From Ceratothoa steindachneri (taxonomy: Eukaryota > Arthropoda > Malacostraca > Isopoda > Cymothoidae): a stretch of DNA of 64,000 nt. The notes beneath the pieces were generated by a model. The model had not been told where the DNA came from. It ran no database searches and saw only the letters and a program-made list of their open reading frames with translations. How positions within the stretch are numbered: position 1 is the stretch's first letter; each line of letters starts with the position of its first letter. Location: contig OZ018325.1 in NCBI GenBank assembly GCA_963969495.1, positions 203,441,739-203,505,738 of the forward strand, written 5' to 3'. Position numbers and translations under genes: made by a program. Shown in pieces: positions 9,572-21,807 of this stretch.

Positions 9572-10023
9572 ATAACTGTAAATATGGTATTTCTCCTATA
9601 ACCTAGAGGTTAAGTGCTTGTCAAAAGTTTACCGATATTATAATCCCTTATGTATATATTATCTCATTAATGTTCCTTAATTATGATTTTTTTTGGTCCA
9701 CTAAGCTGTTTAGTCATTAGTCCCATATTCATGCCTCCATTTAATTGCATCCTTTTTGGGGGGTTCCACTGAAATGTCGCCAATGTTCTGCTGTGATTTT
9801 TTTAGTTTAAAATTGTGCTAGTTAAATTGTCTTTAGAATTGACCCGTTTAAGGCTTATGTCCGTAAATCCCCCGCTGAGCTCAGATTCACGTTTTTTTTT
9901 GTGTGTGTACACCTGTCGTAGCAGGTCATAATTTCCCTAGACCCTTGATAATTCTAGTTCGACGGGTGGGATGATCCTTTCCTACGCAACTGCTCTGTAA
10001 AGCATCATCTTTCGGATGGGAGA
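9572..10023 (+). other. 3' untranslated interior of host gypsy plus polypurine tract
   Basis: About 440 bp contains no ORF and no integrase motif. It ends in GGATGGGAGA (10014-10023), a purine run directly before TGTTGGG, which fits a polypurine tract next to an LTR. Confidence 0.5.
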
Positions 10024-11071
10024 TGTTGGGGGAATTCCACGTGGAATTTCTTTTCCAGCACGGAAGTGACGTCCATGCGTTAAAGAAAATTATAAAATTT
10101 CGTTAAGCTTAAATTAGTAAGCATTTCTCCTCGCCCACTTCCACAAGCGGTAGCCTCGAACCGCGTCCACCCTGGAGCACCTTTTCGCGAGTTAGAATCG
10201 CCATTCGAGAGTAGCGCTGACCAAACACCCCATGTTTCCCTCACCGCTGCGGGGTGGGGGGAGCCTCGGATATATAGGGCTCGTCTTCCTGGTGGGAGAT
10301 ACAGAGTTGAGGAGTCCCGCCAGGATCCAAGAAGCATTTCTCCTAGTTCCAAGTCAGGTGCTTAACAACGAAACAAAGTGACGGCTGAACTTTACGTGTC
10401 GTTGGAATTAGCCCAGCCAGTGTTATTTCCATTTGACGATCGCCACCGAGCGATTTTTCCGACTTCACTCATCAATTCCTGTAAAAGCCCTCCTCGCTCT
10501 CTCCTCCTCTTCGGGTGGCCAAAATACTCTAACCTCGACCGGACGTTACCTCCCCCATCACCCACACACCTTAGAGAACCGTCATCACGTCAACTCCCTG
10601 CTAAGAAGCTCCGAGTGCCCTCGCCCTCACGTTTATTGCCTGCCGAAGACATCCGTAAAACCTTACCTTGACGTCTGACCCAGAATCCCTCGTAATCCAA
10701 CCCCTCCCTATCTAGCATTAAAGGAACCCATTTGAGTTAATCCTCCCCATTGGAATAGTCCCCTTCTGTAACGCATTAATTTCTAACTTCAGCCTGATGC
10801 ATAACACTGCAATTCCCCCCTCATTTACCAATTTAATTTTCTTCATTGATTCTCTTATTTTATGTAAATAAAATTATATTTTTGTACATTCCTCTTTAAA
10901 TAACCTTGTGCTGTGCCATTGCCCAAATTTTATCTGACCTCGTTTTACACTCGATTCTCGCTGCTCCGCGCGTCGAAACTAGTGGCGTTCCACCCCTTTG
11001 TCAGTTCGCCTTTAAGTTATTAATCCCTTCCCCATAGATATAATATGGTATTGATATAATATAATGTCACA
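10024..11071 (+). repeat. putative 3' LTR of host gypsy element
   Basis: The stretch starts TGTTGGGGGA after a polypurine-like tract and ends GTCACA just before the (TA)n. It contains a TATA motif (GATATATAG near 10269) and an AATAAA-type signal near 10866, in the order expected for U3-R-U5. A perfect 16-bp palindrome with an E-box core (AATTCCACGTGGAATT, 10033-10048) lies near its start. The 5' partner LTR is not in the window, so the borders are inferred. Confidence 0.5.
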
Positions 11072-11075
11072 CCAC

Positions 11076-11437
<362 letters not shown>

Positions 11438-14341
11438 GGTCTGCGTCAAAAATGTACCTAAGATTTTCTATAGTGTTTTTTAATAAAATTGACCTCCTAA
11501 ATCCGAATCTGTCATCCGTTTTTCTCTATCACCTCTAGTTTTTGCGATACAGGGGGTGATAATAATTTTATAGTTTATACATCTCCTATATTACATCAAA
11601 TTTCAATAGTTTTTGCACTGCTCTATTCGCAGTAAATTTTGTGTACATTTTAAGTAATTATGCAAATAGGTTTATATTTTGCAGGTTAAAAACTGCTTAG
11701 CATTATAATAATAAGAATAATAATAATAGTGGTTGAGTTAAAAATGAACAGAAAATGTAAGAATAGCTCCGACAGATTTTGCTATGTTTGCGGCAAAGTG
11801 CCTTTCCCGAGCAGCAAAGTACAATCCCTCCTGTAATTAAATCTTTGCATCATGCATATTTTGGAGTAAGGCTAAGAGATCAAGATAAAAGTTTTGCACC
11901 ACATATCTGCTGCAAAAGATGCTAAATAAGTTTAAGACGCTGGAGTCAGGGCGAACAGAAGTCCCTCTCTTTTGGTGTTCCCATGGTGTGGAGAGATGGC
12001 AAGGACCACACTACGGACTGCTATTTTTGCATGACAAATCTTAAAGGTGAGCATTGTATCAAGTATTTAAGCTTTCTGTATTATACTGGCTCCTGAAAAT
12101 GTCATTATTATGCAAAGACTTAGCATAAAATTAAAAACTAACATAGTTCACTTCAGCATGAACATATCCTTTACTAAACATTTATGTACTATCTGCAACT
12201 CCAAATCAATTCCTTTATGTAATATGCAATTATATTTTCCACAGGTATAAATAAGAAGAATAAACATAGTGTGGCATATCCAGATGTTCCTTCTGCCATC
12301 AAACCCCTGCCCCATGGCCCAGGAATTCCTATACCTTCTCCCCCTGAACATATAGAGGTACATGAAGAGATTAATATGGAAGTTGACCCAGATTATGACA
12401 CATCTGAGTCTTATCAGGTTTCCACACATGATATGGTCGCAAGACCATTCACTCAAGTTCAGTTAAATGACCTGACCAGGGATCTGGGGGTTTCAAAGGC
12501 GAATACACAACTTCTCGGCTCTCGACTTCGTGAAAGAAATCTTCTCGCTTAAGAAACAACATTTAAGGTGGTACAGAAATAGAGAACAAGAGTATCGAAG
12601 CTATTTTTTACAGCATTCTTCCAGCTCTTTAGTATACTGCGCCAATATTAAAGGACTTGTTGAGGCCTTTGGAATTCCCTACAACCCATTAGAATGGAGA
12701 CTGCTCATAGATTCCTTCAGTAGAAGTTTAAAAGCTGTTTTACTGAATATTGGTAACAAGATAGCTTCCGTTCCTATAGGCCATTCAATCCAACTTACTG
12801 AAAGTTATGAAAATATGAAAAAATTGCTGGATGCAATAAATTACTCTAGTTATAAGTGGAGGATATGTGGTGACTTAAAGGTAAGATCATTTTACACTTG
12901 GCATTTCTAAGCTTTTTGATATTGACATTTTTATTTTTAATTGTTAATACTTGTATACACCTTTTGGTCAACTTACATTTTACAAGAATGCAAATCTGGA
13001 AAACATGAGTCATTTTTGAGTTATATTTTTTGTTGAAGTGTGTCCCTATAGGTTAATGCATCCCATTGGGTTAATGGGGAACTTATCTTAATTGAGAAGG
13101 TATACAACACAACTCAATAAACTCAAAATAAGATGTTCATATATCCAATTAGTTCCAATACGATGATTTAATGCATCGGCATACAGGATTTTTCAGTACA
13201 TATTCATATTCTTATTGTTTTAAGAAATATTACTTTGAATTTGTTTTTAGAAATATTACACTGAATTTACATACCGTGCTAAATTTTTTTCAGGTAGTGT
13301 CTCTTACGCTTGGGACGCAAACAGGCTACACGAAGCATCCCTGTTTCCTATGTTTATGGGACAGTCGTGCAGATAGTATGCACTATGAGAAGAAGGTTTG
13401 GCCTCCACGAGAAGCATTTAGAATTAGATCAAACAATGTGATAGCTGAACCTGTAGTGCCTCCTCAAAAAATACACCCCCCCCCCCTCCACTGCATATAA
13501 AGCTTGGCATAATGAAAAATTATGTCAAAACCCTTAATAAAGTAGGCCAAGCTTTTAAATTTCTTCTTCAAAAATTTCCACAAATCAGTGACGCTAAGCT
13601 CCATGGGGGAATTTTTGATGGACTTCAAATCAGGAACTTGATCAGCAATTTGATGCATCAATGAAGGACATAGAAAAAAATGCCTGGAAAGCTTTCAAAG
13701 CTCTAGTTAACAATTTTCTAGGCAATAAAAGAAGCCTAGAAAAATATGTTGCTCTGGTCAATCAGCTCTTAACAAGTTTTAAACATTTGGGAGCTCGAAT
13801 GTCTATAGAGATACACTTTTTACAGTCCCATCTGGATTATTTTCCCGACAACTGCGGGGATTACAGTAAAGAACAGGGGCAAAGATTCCACCAGGACATA
13901 AAAACAATGGAGTCCAGGTACCAGTGTAAATGGAACGGAAACATGCTTGCTGACTACTGTTGGTGTTTGAAGCGTGATGCACCAGATGACAGGCACAAAC
14001 GAAAATCGTCAAGGGCGTCTGTTCTTCGAAATTATAATTATTTTTTTTATTATGTTTCATTCTTTTATTTTTTGTTTATTAAAAGAATTATAGTTTACAT
14101 ACGTGTATTCCTGTTTATATGATATAACAGTAATAATGCATTATTAGATAGAGAAAGTTTATTGTTTTTTTTTAAATTCAGAAAAAATGGGGTAATCTCA
14201 ATGAAAATGGTGTATGCTGTACTGAGAAAATCTGACCTGATTGAACAAATATACATTCATTTTTAAGCTCAAGAGGTTGGATTCATTAAGAAACGACAAA
14301 GAAATCCTGGGGAACTTAAAATTTTTTTTCAAACGCAGGCC
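11438..14341 (+). mobile_element. family-A unit, copy 1, inserted in a Penelope-like element
   Basis: This 2.9-kb segment interrupts a PLE whose other copy (29077-30106) is continuous across the site. Its ends read GGTCTGCGT (11438) and ACGCAGGCC (14333-14341), an imperfect inverted repeat with 8 of 9 matches. No clear target duplication is visible, and ~15 bases of the empty site are missing or replaced. It carries the spliced gene described separately. The simplest reading is DNA-level insertion of a mobile unit. Confidence 0.65.
11744..14122 (+). pseudogene. unknown family 'A' gene copy 1 (three exons, mutated)
   Basis: I do not recognise a named family, though similar proteins are, to my knowledge, repeated in arthropod genomes. 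Exon 1 (11744-12046) has FCYVCGK, AYFGVRLRDQDKSFAPHICCKRC and DCYFCM, cysteine pairs suggesting zinc binding, with stops near 11834 and 11921. Donor GTGAGC at 12047; acceptor CACAG before exon 2 (12245-12880), which reads LNDLTRDLGVSK, EWRLLIDSFSRSLKAVLL and WRICGDLK. Donor GTAAGA at 12881; acceptor TTTCAG before exon 3 (13294-14122), which has GYTKHPCFLCLWDSRA, PPLHIKLGIMKNYVK, FLQSHLDYFPDNCGDYS and RFHQDIKTMESRYQ. Frameshifts lie near 12560, in the C-run at ~13475 and near 13640. Spaced acidic residues plus CxxC...H would fit an RNase-H-fold transposase, but this is inference. Confidence 0.7.
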
Positions 14342-15380
14342 TGTGTTATGGGTACTTTAAATATGGATAAATATAACACTAGTTGATGCAATTATTGGTT
14401 GACACAGATATTAGTTACTTAATGAAGCAGCAATAGTAATAAATTATTTAATAAATTGAAAATGTGAAAAAATTATTTGAAAACTTGACACTAAAAATAG
14501 ATGCTATAAATATGGATAAATATAAAAAAAATATACTAATTGGGGCAATTAATTGGTACACAAAAATATTAGTCACCTTTAGTGGACGGCAAAAGCGGAG
14601 AGACTGAGGAAAGATTATAGAAGGAAACGATTAAAGATTGGTAGGTTGTGAAAATATTTTGAGTGATTTATGAAATGAGAAGGGGAAAAGCAGTTGAATC
14701 AAAATTTAAACTGGGATTTAGTTGTTTTATAAATAATGATTCGAGAATGCGCAGGGAAGTGGAGTCCTTGGCATGTCCTATAATTTGAAAGTTTGTGTGG
14801 GAAATTTATGTCTTACATTTAATTAAATGATCTCGAATGGGAGAAGTTTCTTTATTGGTCAAGGTGGAGCCAGTGCGAGAGCTAATACCAAGATGAGAAC
14901 AAACCCTAGCCCTAAGTGAGCGAACGTTGCTGCTAATGTAGATCTCCTAGTGGCACCTGGGGGAAATGAATTTATAGACAACTGAACAGCTCATTTCAGA
15001 TGGGATTCTGTCTTTAGTTCTGAAAAATTGTCCAATATGAAAGTTGTTAAGGAAAACTATTTAAGAGTTGATATGTGTGTAAAATCTTTTCAAAAGCTTA
15101 TTAAGTTTCCAGCGTAAGGGTAGGTTAAGTGGGCCAATATCAGGGAGAAAGAAGACAATAGCGGACATCCTTGGGGACAGAGGAAATTTCTTGTGGAGGA
15201 TGGTATATTTTATCAAAGAATTGACGGATACATTTTTGTACAAGTGAGGGCTGGAAACAATTCCTTTGAAAATAACCCATAAGAAAACTGAATTCTGAAT
15301 GAACAAGAAAATAATCAGATGAAAGCTGGAAAATAATGGTAAACCACAATATTTGAATCAATATTATTAGTTGAAAATTT
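14342..15380 (-). pseudogene. Penelope-like element ORF, C-terminal part with GIY-YIG domain (copy 1)
   Basis: Minus-strand translation gives PSLVQKCIRQFFDKIYHPP, then after a frameshift IGPLNLPLRWKLNKLL, then GQFFRTKDRIPSEMSCSVVYKF, EIYISSNVRSLRARVCSHLG, SPIRDHLIKC and SLRILESLFIKQLNPSLN. This is the linker and GIY-YIG endonuclease of PLEs, which nicks target DNA and primes reverse transcription. YISS stands where YIGS is expected. Stops occur in the frame. The RT itself is absent: the element is 5'-truncated near the (TA)n at 15450. It is ~97% identical to 29318-30106. Confidence 0.75.
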
Positions 15381-15441
15381 CATCTTGCCGAAACTAGTCC
15401 GATAATTCTAAATAAAATCTTGATTCAAATATTGTGGTTTA
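15340..15441 (-). ncRNA. inverted repeat enclosing a degenerate hammerhead-like core
   Basis: A perfect 22-bp inverted repeat (15340-15361 and 15420-15441) encloses TTGAAAA...CTTGCCGAAACTAGTCC. The GAAAC-TA-GTC block matches GAAAC-TG-GTC of the better motif at 27546-27595, but the CTGANGA core is degenerate here. It lies upstream of the PLE on its minus strand and reads as hammerhead-like on the plus strand. Low confidence as an active RNA. Confidence 0.35.
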
Positions 15442-15448
15442 CTATTAT

Positions 15449-15449
<1 letters not shown>

Positions 15450-15516
<67 letters not shown>
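15450..15516. repeat. (TA)n microsatellite
   Basis: Perfect TA repeat between the PLE relic and an anonymous AT-rich stretch. Confidence 0.97.
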
Positions 15517-15519
<3 letters not shown>

Positions 15520-16299
15520 CTTGGCATGAAAATGAAGACGTACGCGATAGTAGTGGAAATGGTCATTCCAGCGATACAGGTAATTTTCTGTAAATCGGAC
15601 TACTGCATCAAGCTCCATAGCTTTAAAAATTATTGAATCGCTTTATATAAAAAATTAACCCCAAATTAAATGACTACGCTTCGTCTATCAAATTAATGAC
15701 CTAATTAATATCACCCAACCAACCAATTCTTTTATATCCCACTCAATACATCAACTCACTCCGTCACCAAGGTTAGAAATTGTAATATTTTGTTTGCGAT
15801 TCAGAACTTCCTCATTTTCACAGAAATAGCAGTTTGTGTAAATATTTTTATTTTACTTTATGTGTGTACTCATTTTAGTGTTTTTTACTATGCTAGTTCA
15901 CTATTTTCCATTTTAATTTCCTTAGATCTAGTCAAACAATGTTCTATTCCCACCTATTATATATTTGTTAGTTTTAATATCTAATCATTGTAAGTTAAAA
16001 TTTGTTTGTGTCCTTTGGTTTCGGCTTCATTCTTATTTGTTCACCTTTATTCATATTATATTACTCCGAGTTATTTACTTCTTCTCTTTGAGATATTTTT
16101 CAGCCTAATAGGGTGTTGAATGTTGTCTAATACATATGTTATAATAATTTTATTTATAATTTATTTATTTATTGTTGCAAGTGAAGATGTAACTAGTTTT
16201 GTTCCGAAACGTTTGGTCAAATAAATCATGTTCTCTACCATCGCGTAAGTCTCTTTATTTTCCTGCTAAGAATTAGATTCCCGAGAAGTTCCTTGTTGG

Positions 16300-16302
<3 letters not shown>
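15517..16302 (+). other. AT-rich stretch ending in a PLE-like 3' tail
   Basis: There is no supported gene. Near 16206-16236 the plus strand reads CCGAAACGTTTGGTCAAATA, a phrase typical of PLE tails with the GAAAC...GTC spacing of hammerhead motifs, followed by text of the kind seen before PLE ends. A third, different PLE tail is likely. Confidence 0.35.

Positions 16303-16381
<79 letters not shown>
16303..16381. repeat. (TA)n microsatellite
   Basis: TA repeat forming the left flank of the small Tc1-type element; its last TA is the target duplication. Confidence 0.97.
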
Positions 16382-17218
<837 letters not shown>

Positions 17219-17582
17219 CCAAAATCGGTGTGCGATAATCTACAGGTATAAACTACATATGTACAAAGGTTATGTAAATTTTGGCGAATAAAACGAAATT
17301 ATTTAGATATAAGCAATTTACTAGAAATATTAAAGGTTCCGAAAATCATCTGAACGATTAGGCTTCTTATAGAGAGAACAGGCAATGTATGCAAAGAACT
17401 TAACATTAGTTTATGCACCTGTACAATAACATGAATAAGTACCGTCACGCCCCCCATCCTCCACCATTACTGGTGGGCAAGGGAAAGTGGAAAAATAAGA
17501 AGAGAAGAGAGAAACAGAAGAAAAGACAAATGAAGTTCGAAAAAAGGGAAGAAGAAGAAGAAAAACAAGAAAAACAAAGGAA

Positions 17583-18278
17583 ATGAGGAGACGAAAGAGA
17601 AAAGAGATGTCTCTCGCGAAAGAAAAGAGTGCAGACAAATGTCCGAGGCTCAACCTTATTGGGGACTCTCAAGCACGTGCCCTGCAACCCCTGGAAGCAG
17701 CACGCCTTCGCACGAGTGTGAAGGTAAGTTGCCTACCAGGAAGGGTAAACCAGCAGATTAGAGTAAAGGCGGAGAAATCTTAGATTTCTGAGAACTCAGT
17801 CGTTGCCATAATGGTAAGTGGCAACGACCTCTACCTCAGAGGAGGAAGGAGAGGTCCCACAGTAAAGATTCTTAATACGGTCATGGATGCTGTGGACGAC
17901 TGTGAGCTGAAAACCCGCAGACTTGTAGTGGTCGGGATGCTCTCGAGAAGAGGTCCAACACGGACCGCTCATTCGAGGAACGTCTCCCTTAATCGATTTG
18001 TGTACGCGGAGGGGATCTTTTTTGTGGGCCCTTACCGCACCTTCTATGGTAGAAACGATCTCTACCAAAGGGATGGAGTACATCTTTCCTTTAAAGGAAA
18101 GGCTGTACTTTGTAACATGATACAAGATGTCGTGGAACAGACCCTAAGTAGTGTCAGGCCCATAGTGAAGGCGGATGTACGCCAGTACTTACATGTTACT
18201 CCTGGAACGATCTTCTCGGAGTTCGCAAAGAGGGGAGCCACCAAACCAATAAATAAACCCGAAAACGGAAGAGAGTAG
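17583..18278 (+). pseudogene. LINE ORF1 with SGNH-hydrolase (esterase) domain
   Basis: A basic N-terminus (MRRRKRKEM; the frame stays open further upstream) is followed by LNLIGDSQARAL (block I serine at ~17667), VVAIMVSGNDLYLRGG (Gly-Asn block, ~17820) and YQRDGVHLSFKG (Asp-His block, ~18072-18083). These are the blocks of SGNH/GDSL hydrolases. Esterase domains of this kind are known in ORF1 of CR1-group LINEs, where they are thought to help RNA or membrane association. One in-frame TAG at 17781 interrupts an otherwise open frame. The stop at 18276 precedes ORF2 by ~20 bp. Confidence 0.7.
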
Positions 18279-18296
18279 GGAGTCCTACATTCAGGG

Positions 18297-20999
18297 ACTC
18301 ACTGAAAGTTCTGTTTAATCAGGAACAAGTTTCTTGAACTTCGTGGCCTCGTAGTTACGGAAGAACCTGAAATGGTAGCCATAACGGAGTCTTGGGTAAA
18401 AACCTAAAACGGAGATTTTGAAGGTGAATTCACGATTCCCGGTTACCAACGCTTCCAACAAGATAGGCCAGGCAGAAAGGGTGGCGGTGTGATGTTGTAT
18501 GTCAAGGATAGGCTAAAATCGACTAACTGCAACATTGTATCCGACCACGAGCTACTTGGTGTTGACCTAGACATAGGTCCTGCCAAATACAAGACTCTGG
18601 TGCTTTACAGACCCCCTACCCAACTCGTTGAAAAGGACAGGAATTTGTACCAGTTGTTAGGTGAACTTGTAAAAGACAAAGTGTGTATCGCCATGGGTGA
18701 TTTCAACACCCAAGTTGACTGAGAAACGAGAGAAACTTATGGCGAGAAAGCACTACTCCTGGAGTTCGCGAACAACGAGTTCCTAACTCAATGGGTGAGA
18801 GAGCCGACGAGAGGCAATAATACCCTCAACTTGGTTTTTACTTGTGAGGATGACATCTTTGAGGATCTCTCGGTAGTCGAAGAGCTTGGTGGCAGTGATA
18901 ACCGACTAGTCAGATTTATAGTCAAGGTCTCCAAGGAAGAGTCTGTGACTAGTAAATCGAGGAAACTTGATTTGAGAATAGTCGACTTTGCAGGTCTTCG
19001 TGCTATATTGAGTGATGAGAGGCTAGAAGTGTGCGAGGATGTTGAAGATTCGTGTAACAGATTCAAAACTACGTTCATAGGTCTTGAATCACGTTTAATC
19101 CCTTATAAAAGCCTTCGTCGGTCTTCCGTTCAACAAAAGTGGCTTAATCGAGAAATCGGTCAACTGCTGAGGGAGAAGAGAAGGGTGTACCGGCAGTCAA
19201 AGTTTTCGGGAGACTTTGACGAGTACCGTAGGCTAGCTAGGAGGGTGAAGTCCAGCATAAGGGCGGCAAAGCTTGCCGAGGAGCTCCGAGTGGCGAGACT
19301 CTGCAAGGAGAATCCCAAGAAGTTCTTTGGTTATGGTAACAGCCGTAAACCAATCTATCGCACGATTGGCCCTTTAGTGAATGAGGAGGGGGCATTAAAG
19401 CACTCAGATGCAGAAAATGTTAACCTCCTCAACGACTACTTCTCTTCAGTGATTACTGAAGAATGTGGTCCCATCCCCCAGCCCACGGATTCTTACTCGG
19501 GGAAAAAACTGGAGGAAATGGATCTCACCCAAGGATAAATAGAAAAAAAGATCACTGATCTAAAGACGAAAGAGGTGCGCGATGAAGTGTCACGACATCT
19601 GAGCACAATCTTCAACATGTCAATCCGGACCGGATGCGTTCCAAGAGACTGGCGTGGAGCGTAGGTGACTCCTATCTTCAAAAAAGGGGACTCTAGCCAG
19701 CCGTCGAACTACCGACCTATTAGCTTAACCTCAATAGGCGGTGAACTCATGGAAAGCATCTTTCTGGACAAAGTGACGTCATATTTAGAGTCCAACTTGC
19801 GATTGAGGAGTTTCCAGCATGGGTCCCGAAGGCACCGGTCATGCCTAACGAATCTTGTGGAATTATTCCACTTCGTTTTTAGTGAGCACGACCGGGATAA
19901 GGCGGTGGATGTGGTCTACATAGACTTCCAAAAAGCCTTCGATAAGGTACTACACCGCCGCCTCCTTCGAAAAGTGCGTGCGCTGGGCGTAGACGGAAAT
20001 GTAGCAAGTTGGATAGAGAACTGGCTAAGTGGCAGACAGCAACGGGTAGTGATGAATGGACAGGCTTCTGAGTGGGTGCCCTTTACTAGCGGTGTTCCTC
20101 AAGGTTCTGTCCTGGGACCACTACTATTCATCATCTACGTTAACGTCATGGAAGGTGACATGGTTCCGAAGATTTCTAAATTTGCCGATGATACCAAGTT
20201 TGGTATGAACGTCGCAAAGGAAGGAAATACTGCCCGCCTTCAAGATGATCTTCGGAACATTGGGGAGTGGTCGGACACGCGGCAAATGCCATTTAACGTG
20301 AACAAATGCAAAGAGATGTATATCGGCCACCGAAGCCCCCAATCTCAGTATATCCTTAAGGGCACTGCTATTGAATCCACCGACACTGAGAAGGACTTGA
20401 GTGTAACAATCACTGGTGACCTCAAGTTCTCGAAACAGTGCATTGAGGCGGAGGAAAAGGCCCAAAGGATGCTAGGCTACATAAATCGCCAGTTTGTATA
20501 TCGGAACAAGGAGATAGTAGTGTGTTTGTGCAACTCACTTGTCCGACTGCACCTGGAGTATGCCGTACAATTTGGGAGTCCTTCGTTTCGAAATGATATT
20601 GCGAGATTGGAACGTGTGCAAGCCAGGGCAATTAACTGATTCCCTCTATCAGGCGCAAAAGTTACGATGATAGATTAAGGGAATAAGATCTGTTCTAGTT
20701 GGAAAACCGGAGACTGCGTGGTCAGTTTATCGAAGTGTTTAAAATACTTCGAGGCTTCGATAATGTAGACTACACGGATATTTTCCAACTTAATGAGGGC
20801 AGAACGAGAAATCACGGCTACCAACTTGAACGGAAGCGCTACAACCGTTAATTTGTGGGGTAATTTTTTTACATATAGCATCTGCGGTAGCTGCAACGCA
20901 CTTTTAGTGGAAGTTGTCAACATCAATTCTGTTGATCAGTTCAAGGCAAGACTGGACAAATTCTTGAAAAGTGGCCGTTTGGGCACTTAAGTCGTTTTG
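18297..20999 (+). pseudogene. LINE ORF2: endonuclease and reverse transcriptase
   Basis: The endonuclease part shows AITESW, DRPGRKGGGVMLYVKD, LYRPP and AMGDFN. The RT part shows IFKKGDSSQPSNYRPISLTS, DVVYIDFQKAFDKV, SGVPQGSVLGPLLFIIYVN, the catalytic FADDTKF and MPFNVNKCK, then a C-terminal LEYAVQF and ERVQARA. The enzyme nicks target DNA and copies the RNA from the nick. The frame is the same from 18297 to ~20636 and is broken only by single stops at 18405, 18720, 19536 and 19662 (18720 and 19662 look like lost tryptophans). Frameshifts follow near 20636 and 20860. This pattern indicates fairly recent inactivation. Confidence 0.85.
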
Positions 21000-21110
21000 C
21001 AGAACTGTGCCTGCTCAACTGTTAGCCCAAAGGCACATTCTTTGAATGGACCGTAAGGTCTCCTAGGGTACTTGCTTTTTTGTAGCTCCTTGTAGCTCTC
21101 TTTCTCTCTC

Positions 21111-21760
21111 TTAGTGAGCTGATCGTAAATTTGCTGCACCAAGATCGTCTTTTAATTTGAGCCATTGCAGAGACTGTGAAGTCGTCCAAAGGAGTAGTCC
21201 AAACTTTTCCTTCAATCTCTGATAAAACAGTTTATGTAAGGCTCATAAATCAACTGGCAAGCCAGGGAAGACATCGAAAAAGGGTAGACCGAGCCATTAC
21301 CTAAATTGTGAGGGAGGGCCTTTTCAAGACGGTTGCGACAGATTCTTAAGAGTTTAGAGAGATTTTAGATATAATTTTTTTCTAGGGTAACTGTCATGTG
21401 GACTGGAGAAAAAAACAACCTTCACATCCACGATCAATCTATTAATCGGCTAAAAAACAAGGTGGCTCGTCATGCATTCGCCAATCTCCGTAATAGAACA
21501 GCAACTTGCTTTCCTGTCCACCGTGCTGACGGGACTCAGTGCCCTGTCCGGCCCCAGCTTAGTCTTTTTTTCTTCTTTCTGCTACCCTATCTTCTCTCCC
21601 TGCTTCCTTACTTTCCATTCAACCTCTCCTACATCTTTCTCTGGTCGGCCTTCAACTTCGCAGGGTAGACACCGGCCAGCTTTCTTTCACCCAGAGCTCC
21701 GGTTTGGGTTGGTGGATTTTTAACAACCTGACCCACCACCATCCTCAACTTCTTCGCATA

Positions 21761-21763
<3 letters not shown>
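21111..21763. other. LINE boundary region
   Basis: The 3' end of the CR1-like LINE is followed by ~400 bp without a recognisable gene. From ~21500 the sequence (CCGGCCCCAGC, TTCAACTTCGCAGGGTAG) has the GC-richer look of the next LINE's 5' leader. Confidence 0.35.

Positions 21764-21804
<41 letters not shown>
21764..21804. repeat. (CT)n microsatellite
   Basis: About 41 bp of perfect CT repeat within the probable 5' leader of the I-like LINE. Confidence 0.95.

Positions 21805-21807
<3 letters not shown>

Larger units (their letters stand above)
17440..21110 (+). mobile_element. CR1-like non-LTR retrotransposon, nearly full length
   Basis: The order is 5' leader, ORF1 with esterase-like domain, ORF2 with apurinic-type endonuclease and RT, and a 3' end with TCTCTCTTTCTCTCTCTTA in place of a poly(A) tail. 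Two further 3' ends of this family occur on the minus strand at 56965-58266 and 58311-58414. Coding capacity is lost to point stops and late frameshifts. Confidence 0.8.

Noticed and set aside
16176..16250. Second full hammerhead in the PLE-like tail (CCGAAACGTTTGGTC)
   Set aside because: GAAAC and GTC are present, but the CTGANGA core reads GTGAAGA and no helix II or adjacent helix I can be paired.
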